Made by a program: the position numbers and the translations under genes. Shown piece after piece: positions 7,550 through 13,095 of a stretch of DNA of 13,095 nucleotides; positions within the stretch are counted from its first letter, which is position 1; each line of letters starts with the position of its first letter. Origin of the DNA: Euryarchaeota archaeon UBA91 (GTDB lineage Archaea; Thermoplasmatota; Poseidoniia; Poseidoniales; Poseidoniaceae); contig DAMU01000090.1 in the NCBI GenBank assembly GCA_002499705.1, forward strand, positions 6,339-19,433, given 5' to 3'. The notes under the pieces were generated by a model that saw nothing but the letters and a program-made list of their open reading frames with translations, was not told the origin of the DNA and did no database searches.

Positions 7550-8119
7550 ATGTCATCCAATAGAGAAATGCTGAATCGACTTTTGTCGGGTGATTTTTCT
7601 CCAGAAGAAATTGCTGATGACCCTATTTTAGTCAGTCTGGCTGAGCGTGTTTACGGGATTAAAATCGATCCAGTCATCACATCAAAGCCCAGAGATTTTG
7701 TAGCCCACACCGGTGCAACCGAGGTTACTGAGGTGGCACCACCAACGGATATGTTGATTGAAGTGATTGGCGAGATCGCTCCAGCATTACCAGTTGGGGG
7801 AATGGAGTTACCTGAACTTGCTCCACCCGTGGTTGCTGAAAAGAAGAAATCTGGAATCGTGCAGAAAATGGCCTTTGCAGGTTTTGGTTTTGTCATACTC
7901 AATTTATTTGGAATTTGGTCCTACGTGGCCGGTAGTTTCTGTCAAAGCGGAGATTTATGCCCTGCAGATGGATATACTCGTCTTAACTTGATGGAGATTT
8001 ACAAACTTAATACGGGATACGGCTGGTCTGAACCTGTTCAGACTGGAGCCTATGGTATTCCAGACCTCGTTGCTGTTGTCGTTCTTGGTATCGCCATATT
8101 GTCAATGCGTAGAAAGTGA
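7550..8119 (+). CDS. Uncharacterised two-helix membrane protein
   Basis: I do not recognise this protein. From ATG 7550 it has 189 residues. The N terminus (about 1-37, LLSGDFSPEEIADDPILVSLAERVYG) looks like a short helical cytosolic module. It is followed by a low-complexity linker rich in Pro, Ala, Val and Glu (about 40-97), a lysine cluster KKK (98-100), and a first membrane helix (about 106-129). A short outside loop carries Cys131 and Cys137 (CQSGDLC), then an aromatic and polar stretch. A second helix (about 168-186) ends in RRK at the extreme C terminus. Both ends would be cytosolic by the positive-inside rule. An in-frame TTG at 7508 with a good ribosome binding site is an alternative start. 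Its stop overlaps the GTG start of the next gene by four bases, so the two are probably coupled and may work together in the membrane. Confidence 0.72.
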   Translation: MSSNREMLNRLLSGDFSPEEIADDPILVSLAERVYGIKIDPVITSKPRDFVAHTGATEVTEVAPPTDMLIEVIGEIAPALPVGGMELPELAPPVVAEKKKSGIVQKMAFAGFGFVILNLFGIWSYVAGSFCQSGDLCPADGYTRLNLMEIYKLNTGYGWSEPVQTGAYGIPDLVAVVVLGIAILSMRRK

Positions 8120-8382
8120 TCGTGTTGGCGATGTTCATCGACATGAATACTGAACTCGTTGCATACTTGGGAATGGTATTGATTCTCGTTGCTTTCTTTT
8201 TAGAAACTCGAAACGTAATTGAAAGTAAGTCTCCGCTCTATCTTGTGCTTATGGCGGTCGGTTCTGGACTTCTCGCAATTCGTGCTTATTTGATTGATGA
8301 ATGGGCCTTTTTTATTCTGGAAATCGCGTGGTTTCTCACCGCAGTCGTTGGATTGCTTTACCTCAATCGTATTGCTCAATGA
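8116..8382 (+). CDS. Small three-helix membrane protein
   Basis: An 88-residue protein (from GTG 8116) that is almost entirely three membrane helices, at about 12-29, 39-58 and 63-84, with a short loop of ETRNVIESKSP between the first two. The pattern of AYLG at the first helix, YL..M..GS.LLA.RA.L in the second and W.FF.LE..W...A..GL in the third resembles the small CBU_0592-like membrane family, whose function is unknown. That resemblance is from memory and moderate. The GTG overlaps the upstream stop in the GTGA arrangement, implying translational coupling; ATG 8131 and ATG 8143 are alternative starts that would remove 5 or 9 residues without affecting the helices. It lies 82 bases before the prolyl-tRNA synthetase start. 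Confidence 0.7.
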   Translation: MIVLAMFIDMNTELVAYLGMVLILVAFFLETRNVIESKSPLYLVLMAVGSGLLAIRAYLIDEWAFFILEIAWFLTAVVGLLYLNRIAQ

Positions 8383-8464
8383 CAGCAATGAACCAATAAG
8401 AATTGAGTTTATGCGGACAATTCAAGCGTCATCTTGATGAGAGAGTGTTGACCGAAGTGCATTC

Positions 8465-9994
8465 ATGAGCCAAGGACCAGGCAAGGCCAAGCGCGGCATT
8501 CCATCTAAGGCTGACAATTTCAATGAATGGTATCCGTTCATGGTCGAGGCTGCGGAATTAGTCGACAAACGGTATCCGATCAAGGGCATGGATGTATGGC
8601 GCCCCTATGGTTGGAAAACCATGAAACTTATCGACGCACTCACGCATGCAGAGATGGAGCGAACAGACCATGAAGAAGTGAATTTCCCACTACTTATTCC
8701 AGAAAATCTCTTAGAAAAAGAAAATGCTCTGGTTGCTCGATTAAAGCGAGCGCGTGAAGAAGGTGTCGACCCTGATGATTTGCGTGATGAAGATGAAGAA
8801 GGTGGATTCAAGAAAGAAGTCTATTGGGTTAAGCATGCAGGGGAAAATGAATTGGATATTCCGATGTTTCTACGCCCCACTTCTGAAACAGCCATGTACA
8901 CAATGTTCCCATTATGGATTCGATCGCACAAAGACTTACCACTCAAAGTCTACCAAATGGTCAACACATTCCGATATGAAACAAAGCAAACTCGTTCATT
9001 CATTCGTGTGAGAGAGATTCATTTCTTTGAAGCTCACACCGCACACGCAGATGAAGAGGATGCGTCTCGACAAATCGCTCAAGACCTTGAGATTGTGGAT
9101 AATCTCATGCACGACTTGTGCCTCCCAATTATCAAAGCAAAGCGACCAGTCTGGGATACATTTCCTGGGGCATGGTACACTATCGGTATTGATGCTGTAA
9201 TGCCGAATGGAAGAACCTTACAAGTTGCTTCATGCCACCATTATCGTGACCAGTGGGCCAAAGCATTCGACCTCTCCTATGAGAATCTCGAAGCAAAGCA
9301 AGAATTTTGTCACCAGACAACCTATGGAATGTCAGAACGATTACTTGGGGCAGTTGTTGGTATGCACGGCGATGAAAACGGATTGATTATGCCACCTGCA
9401 GTTGCGCCATTCCAAGTGGTCATCTGCCCAATGATTCGAAAGAACTCGGATGTCGACACCGTTGCAGTTGCACAAGAGATGGCAGCCACGCTCAAGAAGC
9501 ACGGACTTCGAGTGAAAGTTGATTCACGAGATATCCATGCTGGTCAGAAGTATTACGATTGGGAAATCAAGGGTGTTCCACTGCGACTTGATGTCGGTCC
9601 TCGAGACATTGCTCAAGGAACTGCATTCGCAGCGCGCCGTACTGGAGGAAAAGAACCGATTCCTATGGATGATTTACCAAATGCCTGTCATGCCATTTTA
9701 GATGAAATTGCATCAGAATTACGCAAGCGTTCTTCTGCTCACATGCAAGACGTCATACAACCCCTCCCTGCCTTTGAAGAAAATGACGGAAATTGGGTCA
9801 TGCAAGGTGAAATTGAAGACGGTAAAATCTATCAAATTCCATTCGATGGAACTGACGCACATGCAGAAGCGATTGAACGTGCGACTGGAATGACATTCCT
9901 CGGCGATTCAACTGAAGATTTTGAAGAAGAAGTTCCATGTCACATGAGTGGTAAAATGACCAAGCGCCGTGTGATTCTCGCCAAAACCTATTGA
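8465..9994 (+). CDS. proS: Prolyl-tRNA synthetase, archaeal/eukaryotic type
   Basis: A 509-residue class II aminoacyl-tRNA synthetase that charges tRNA-Pro with proline in the cytosol. Class II motifs: motif 1 around NFPLLIPE (73-80), the proline-site loop LRPTSETAMY (136-145), motif 2 FRYETKQTRSF and RVREIHFFEAHTAH (169-194), and motif 3 ERLLGAVVGMHGDENGLIMPP (291-311). The anticodon-binding domain follows (about 315-425). There is no bacterial-type editing insertion, and the protein ends in Tyr (AKTY), both typical of the archaeal/eukaryotic class. The C-terminal domain normally carries a four-cysteine zinc site in this class, but only Cys492 is present here (EVPCHMSGKMTKRR), so the zinc site looks lost. 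A charged stretch rich in Arg, Glu and Asp (about 91-117) before the proline-site loop looks like a small insertion. No clear TATA box precedes the start. Confidence 0.96.
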   Translation: MSQGPGKAKRGIPSKADNFNEWYPFMVEAAELVDKRYPIKGMDVWRPYGWKTMKLIDALTHAEMERTDHEEVNFPLLIPENLLEKENALVARLKRAREEGVDPDDLRDEDEEGGFKKEVYWVKHAGENELDIPMFLRPTSETAMYTMFPLWIRSHKDLPLKVYQMVNTFRYETKQTRSFIRVREIHFFEAHTAHADEEDASRQIAQDLEIVDNLMHDLCLPIIKAKRPVWDTFPGAWYTIGIDAVMPNGRTLQVASCHHYRDQWAKAFDLSYENLEAKQEFCHQTTYGMSERLLGAVVGMHGDENGLIMPPAVAPFQVVICPMIRKNSDVDTVAVAQEMAATLKKHGLRVKVDSRDIHAGQKYYDWEIKGVPLRLDVGPRDIAQGTAFAARRTGGKEPIPMDDLPNACHAILDEIASELRKRSSAHMQDVIQPLPAFEENDGNWVMQGEIEDGKIYQIPFDGTDAHAEAIERATGMTFLGDSTEDFEEEVPCHMSGKMTKRRVILAKTY

Positions 9995-10058
9995 TCGAAG
10001 ATTCACGTAAATCGCTGGGCTAAGGTTAAGTGACCATTCATAAATTGCGAATTGGCCT

Positions 10059-10373
10059 ATGTCTAAATCTACTGTTGAGAAGACTTTCTCACAAGCGAAG
10101 GAAATGGGTTTGGAACTGAGTGCTGACGGAAAATCTTGGGTTGTATTGAAAGTCTCAAATTATTCACTTTCCGCAAGTCCTAAGTCGAGGTTGAATTTTC
10201 GTTCTAACTCTGAAACCCTTTCAGAAGAGATGCCAAGCGTTTTGGCTTGTATTTTCAGCATCTTTCGCTCATCGTCGGTTATGATCAAATCTTCCATTGC
10301 CACATTATATGCTTCAATGTATGCATCTTCTTTACTCATATCCAAAACCTCGGATTCTGTAATCTGTGCCTGA
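10059..10373 (+). pseudogene. Probable gene remnant: plausible N-terminal 33 codons running into antisense sequence
   Basis: An ORF of 104 codons starts at ATG 10059 just after proS. Its first 33 or so codons (MSKSTVEKTFSQAKEM, GLELSADGKSWVVLK) have a natural, soluble-protein composition. From about 10160 onward it is only the complement of the leftward EF-hand gene, whose sequence is clearly coding, and the ORF there becomes rich in Ser and Ile with no plausible domain. I therefore read it as the start of a lost gene whose remainder was removed when the present neighbour came to lie here. CATAAAT at 10038-10044 is a weak TATA candidate, rather close to the ATG. It could also be a chance ORF or a short real gene that truly overlaps its neighbour. 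Confidence 0.35.
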
Positions 10374-11992
10374 ATTTTGAATTCATCGTATTGAATAACG
10401 CCATCATCATTCAAGTCTATTTCTTTGAACAATTTTGAACGTGACTCTGGAGGCAATTTTAACACCTCCGGAGCTGCTGAAAACTCTTCTGGAGAAATGA
10501 GATTGTCGTTGTTGGTGTCCATTGATTCAAATGCTTTTTTGATTTCTCTTTCGTCGATTGGTGCTTCACCAGTCGTGGCAAAAACGCTCATCATATTTAT
10601 TCCACTTTTACCATACCTTTTGGCCAAGTCGGTATTACCTTCGCCAAGTCTTTGTAATTCATCATACCAGTGTTCAAGATAGTTCTTTCTATCCACGTCT
10701 ATTCCATAGGCAGTCGCCTGCAAATTTAGCATTGAACGTTCATTCACGGTGATTCTGCTGTCCTTCATCGCAAGCGAATACATCTCAAGATAACCTAACT
10801 CTTCTTGAGTATGAGATTCGGGGATGAGCTTTGTTGAGAATACCCCTAGTGTTGATAAAATTGGTTTTCTCATCAAGATAAAAGTCAATCCAATGAATAC
10901 ACCTCCGATCCAACCCTGATTAAACACTGACTCCATAAGTTCAGTGCTCATTAAAAAGAGAACTGCACCTGAACCTGCAAAAATTGTCGTCGTGAATGTT
11001 TTTCGAAGACGTTCATCGATTCCGAACATATCGTTTTTGATAACTGCATAAGTGAAGATAATTCCCTCAAACAAAGCGGCCAAAACTACTGCAGTGGGCA
11101 TCAATGGTGGTAGGATGTACAATGCTTTCGTTATCTCAATATTTGGATTAAATGGATTGATTTCGAGGGTAGGAGGTCCGCCAATAATTGAAATCATCGA
11201 AAATAGAATCAATGTTGTTGTGATTTGTAAAACGGTCTTGCCGATAAACCCTAATCGAACTGCCTTGACTTCACCGAGCAAGTTTGAATCTTTGGCATTG
11301 AGAATTCTGTTCTTTGAACGTGAAAGGGCGACAGTTGCAACAACAGCGCCGAGTAGTGGGACGAAGAGCAATACTTGGCTTAGTGGCCCTATGACTACAT
11401 TTGTAAATGTCATAGGATAAATTGATTCAAATTCTTCAGAGCATCCCGGCACGAATGGTAACGGTTCACCAGAGTATGTAGTACCCTGGCCTGGTCCAAC
11501 GCTTTCGCAATAAATCCAACTGATGTCACCAATTGCAACATTGGTTCCCCCCAAAAAGTGACTCGCTATAAGAATAACACTCAAGCAGAAAACAGGAAGG
11601 ACGTACAATCCATGTAATTTAAAAAATCCAGATATTTGCTTCGCCCATTTTTTCTCACTGTAGAACGTTGCTGCAACCATGTAGAGTATGAAAAGTTGGA
11701 GTGACATGGTATAGTATGCAACACGGGCAGGTTTCAAGAAATTGAGGGCTTCTTCAGGCCATGCATACAACCAAAACAGCATGGCAGTGAAACATCGAAT
11801 TGCTTCAGTAACAAGCATGAGAGCCATAAAACGATTCTTCGCTTTTTGAGGATTGGCTTTGAGAATTAAATAAGCGAGGAATATTAAGAATATCCCTGAA
11901 AGAATGCTGAATATTGCAAGAATGTTCCAATATCCAATATAGGTCCCCATTGTTCGGAGATAATAGGAGAGAGGCGAGCCTACATCTGCCAT
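10160..11992 (-). CDS. Multi-pass membrane protein with cytosolic EF-hand pair between two helical repeats
   Basis: A 610-residue protein, not recognised as a named family but with clear modules. The N-terminal part has about eight or nine membrane helices (near 20-44, 55-78, 92-110, 128-147, 197-222, 247-271, 288-315, 334-350 and 358-375). A long outside loop (about 149-196) holds Cys162 and Cys184. The layout resembles 7TM sensor regions of membrane receptors. The cytosolic tail begins with a helical repeat (about 400-445, YLEMYSLAMKDSRITVNERS). Two canonical EF-hand loops follow: DTNNDNLISPEE (492-503) and DLNDDGVIQYDE (526-537), each with acidic or Asn ligands at positions 1, 3, 5 and 12. 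A second copy of the helical repeat ends it (about 558-603, YIEAYNVAMEDLIITDDERK). A Ca2+-responsive membrane sensor or channel-like role is inferred. A TATA box lies about 25 bases before ATG 11992. It converges on proS. Confidence 0.85.
   Translation of the reverse strand: MADVGSPLSYYLRTMGTYIGYWNILAIFSILSGIFLIFLAYLILKANPQKAKNRFMALMLVTEAIRCFTAMLFWLYAWPEEALNFLKPARVAYYTMSLQLFILYMVAATFYSEKKWAKQISGFFKLHGLYVLPVFCLSVILIASHFLGGTNVAIGDISWIYCESVGPGQGTTYSGEPLPFVPGCSEEFESIYPMTFTNVVIGPLSQVLLFVPLLGAVVATVALSRSKNRILNAKDSNLLGEVKAVRLGFIGKTVLQITTTLILFSMISIIGGPPTLEINPFNPNIEITKALYILPPLMPTAVVLAALFEGIIFTYAVIKNDMFGIDERLRKTFTTTIFAGSGAVLFLMSTELMESVFNQGWIGGVFIGLTFILMRKPILSTLGVFSTKLIPESHTQEELGYLEMYSLAMKDSRITVNERSMLNLQATAYGIDVDRKNYLEHWYDELQRLGEGNTDLAKRYGKSGINMMSVFATTGEAPIDEREIKKAFESMDTNNDNLISPEEFSAAPEVLKLPPESRSKLFKEIDLNDDGVIQYDEFKIQAQITESEVLDMSKEDAYIEAYNVAMEDLIITDDERKMLKIQAKTLGISSERVSELERKFNLDLGLAESE
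10407..10519 (-). other. EF-hand pair (Ca2+-binding loops) encoded within the 610-residue membrane protein
   Basis: This stretch encodes residues 492 to about 529 and on to 537 less one codon margin at the ends, that is both 12-residue EF-hand loops. Loop 1 has Asp492, Asn494, Asp496, Ser500 and Glu503 at positions 1, 3, 5, 9 and 12. Loop 2 has Asp526, Asn528, Asp530, Gln534 and Glu537. The hydrophobic position 8 is Ile in both (Ile499 and Ile533). The loop spacing of 34 residues is that of a standard paired EF-hand. Coordinates are approximate. Confidence 0.8.
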
Positions 11993-12012
11993 GCATATTC
12001 GTTAAAATTAGT

Positions 12013-12020
12013 GTATATTA
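12013..12020 (-). promoter_or_regulatory. TATA box of the EF-hand membrane protein gene
   Basis: Read on the minus strand the sequence is TAATATAC, centred about 25 bases before ATG 11992. This is the distance expected for an archaeal TATA box on a leaderless transcript, and no ribosome binding site is seen. It is the best promoter in the window, and an inverted repeat lies immediately upstream. Confidence 0.6.
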
Positions 12021-12029
12021 GAACTACCC

Positions 12030-12065
12030 CGAATTATTCTCTAAGAACTTCTTTTGAATAATTCG
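12030..12065. repeat. Perfect 10-bp inverted repeat upstream of the EF-hand gene promoter
   Basis: CGAATTATTC at 12030-12039 is matched exactly by its reverse complement GAATAATTCG at 12056-12065, with a 16-base spacer. It sits 10 bases upstream of the TATA box of the leftward EF-hand gene and 35 bases downstream of the stop of the next leftward gene. The half-site centres are 26 bases apart, about two and a half helical turns. It could be a binding site for a dimeric activator or repressor, or a stem-loop at the end of the upstream transcript; it lacks the T-run usual for archaeal termination. Confidence 0.6.
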
Positions 12066-12099
12066 AGATATGCCTGCAGGAAATCATGCAAGTAAAAAT

Positions 12100-12981
12100 T
12101 TATTCTGATTCAGAAAATCGACTCAAATCTTTTTTGTTGAATATCATTCCCGAGAAGAGAACAGATGAACCCAAACATCCAGCAAGCGTAAACAGGATTG
12201 CTCCCGAAATTCCTGGACTTGCAATTGCTACACGCAAGATAACCGTCGACAAGACGAAACCTGTATTTCTGGCAAGGTGGGAAAAATCAGTAATGTACTG
12301 ATATGAGAGCAGGAGTATGAGGATGTCTGCCATGATGAGTACCGTGAAGAAATCCAAGAAGAATATCATTCGGTTCGTACTCCCGTCACCCTGCAGCAGA
12401 GCGTAAGACCAAGTAGAGAGGGAGTAACAAGCGATCACAACATACACAAACAGAAGTAAAATTGCGAGTTGCTTTTTCTGTGAAATAAAATTCGTTAATT
12501 CTTCATTGTCGTTTGAAGCTGTGCCGATATTTCGTTGGACATTGTTAAAGAAAAGAGCTGTCCAAAACAGGACGACAAAAGCAACACACTCGATAGCCAA
12601 AGTGGTGATGCTGCCATCTATTGATGAAGAAACAGATGCGTCGATATCCGACAGTCTTTTGAGAATATCTCGAACCACCAGCAAAGTAATAATTTCAAAT
12701 TGTTTACCAATAGAATTGGTAAACGACTTAGGAATTGTACGTATCAATTCGTACACTTCATAGGCTAAGAATATAGAAAATGGAGTGTACAGAGAGTCAA
12801 GATATGAATCAAACAGTCCGCTGGTCTTTTCAGAGAAAACAATCCATTCAAACTGATACAAGAAACAAAGCAGAAGGTGAAAAAGAAAACCAAGAATTGC
12901 AGTACGAATGCAAGCAACGCGCAACTTTTCGTTTACACTATGACCTAAAAACTGGTCGTACAGAGTATTCACAATTTTCAT
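12100..12981 (-). CDS. Uncharacterised six-helix membrane protein
   Basis: I do not recognise a named domain. From ATG 12981 it has 293 residues; ATG 12996 would add five (MKSKN). Hydrophobic segments in the 298-residue numbering lie at about 30-49, 68-84, 130-150, 176-196, 210-231 and 245-284 (the last may be two helices). Between helices 2 and 3 is a distinctive segment, ELIRTIPKSFTNSIGKQF followed by EIITLLVVRDILKRLSD (about 83-117). It resembles a conserved stretch that I recall from uncharacterised bacterial membrane proteins, where a similar SIGKQ-EI pattern follows a TPF membrane segment. The sequence ATACTTAT on the minus strand (13001-13008) is centred about 24 bases before ATG 12981, favouring that start. 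It is on the same strand as the EF-hand gene, 107 bases upstream of it, but each seems to have its own promoter. Confidence 0.75.
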   Translation of the reverse strand: MKIVNTLYDQFLGHSVNEKLRVACIRTAILGFLFHLLLCFLYQFEWIVFSEKTSGLFDSYLDSLYTPFSIFLAYEVYELIRTIPKSFTNSIGKQFEIITLLVVRDILKRLSDIDASVSSSIDGSITTLAIECVAFVVLFWTALFFNNVQRNIGTASNDNEELTNFISQKKQLAILLLFVYVVIACYSLSTWSYALLQGDGSTNRMIFFLDFFTVLIMADILILLLSYQYITDFSHLARNTGFVLSTVILRVAIASPGISGAILFTLAGCLGSSVLFSGMIFNKKDLSRFSESE

Positions 12982-13000
12982 GTTTTTTGACTTCATTCAA

Positions 13001-13008
13001 ATAAGTAT
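13001..13008 (-). promoter_or_regulatory. TATA-like box that favours the start at 12981 for the six-helix protein
   Basis: Read on the minus strand it is ATACTTAT. It is centred about 24 bases from ATG 12981 but only about 9 from ATG 12996. By the leaderless spacing seen for the neighbouring gene, the internal ATG is the better start. Confidence 0.45.
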
Positions 13009-13010
13009 GT

Positions 13011-13070
13011 TCAAGCCCCATCCAACCAAAACAGCAACACAATGAAAATCCCAACAAGGAAATTGGTCAT
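13011..13070 (-). CDS. Possible tiny single-helix membrane peptide
   Basis: ATG 13070 opens a 19-codon frame, MTNFLVGIFIVLLFWLDGA, ending at a TGA whose last base is 13011. It is a single hydrophobic helix with an acidic end. It ends 14 bases before the outer start candidate of the six-helix membrane protein on the same strand. The frame is open a little further upstream (GTG at 13091) before a stop at 13092-13094. Such short hydrophobic frames occur by chance, so this is tentative. Confidence 0.2.
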   Translation of the reverse strand: MTNFLVGIFIVLLFWLDGA

Positions 13071-13095
13071 GATAAACTCGATATGAAACACCTAT

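Noticed and set aside
9995..10058. Terminator or RNA gene after proS
   Set aside because: I find no T-run, strong hairpin or tRNA-like fold in this short stretch.
1..11992. A calcium-handling system formed by the Ca2+ ATPase and the EF-hand protein
   Set aside because: They are 8 kb apart, in separate transcription units with unrelated housekeeping genes between. Shared Ca2+ chemistry alone does not make a system.

Overview
The window most likely comes from an archaeal chromosome, plausibly a marine planktonic Thermoplasmatota (Marine Group II, Poseidoniales-like). This is inferred from gene content and signals, not from a marker gene. The prolyl-tRNA synthetase is of the archaeal/eukaryotic type and ends in Tyr, transketolase is split into two subunit genes, and the transaldolase is of the short type. 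Several genes have TATA-like boxes about 25 bases before the start codon, which suggests leaderless transcription. Base composition looks even and moderately AT-rich. I see no rRNA, tRNA, CRISPR array, insertion sequence or integrase.

Layout from left to right. A P2-type, Pmr1/SPCA-like Ca2+ ATPase runs leftward off the window edge (2336 to 1). It is divergent from a rightward series: an OPT-family transporter (2460-4508), the N- and C-terminal subunits of transketolase (4589-5422 and 5419-6354, overlapping by four bases), a DCTPP1/MazG-like nucleotide pyrophosphatase (6398-6763), a short transaldolase (6815-7477), two small membrane proteins that also overlap by four bases (7550-8119 and 8116-8382), and prolyl-tRNA synthetase (8465-9994). 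After a short gene-like fragment (10059 to about 10159) the strand switches. Two leftward membrane protein genes follow: a 610-residue multi-pass protein with a cytosolic EF-hand pair set between two copies of a helical repeat (11992-10160), and an unrecognised six-helix membrane protein (about 12981-12100). The last 100 bases hold only a possible tiny hydrophobic ORF.

How the genes may work together. Transketolase and transaldolase make up the non-oxidative pentose phosphate interconversions, supplying ribose-5-phosphate and erythrose-4-phosphate. The nucleotide pyrophosphatase between them cleans the nucleotide pool. The OPT transporter would import peptides or metal chelates, in keeping with a peptide-using heterotroph. 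The right-hand part is the less ordinary one: a putative Ca2+-responsive membrane protein with a clear TATA box and a perfect 10-bp inverted repeat just upstream, next to an unknown membrane protein. Other points worth checking are a transketolase C subunit without the usual substrate-site histidine and a prolyl-tRNA synthetase that seems to have lost its zinc cysteines.
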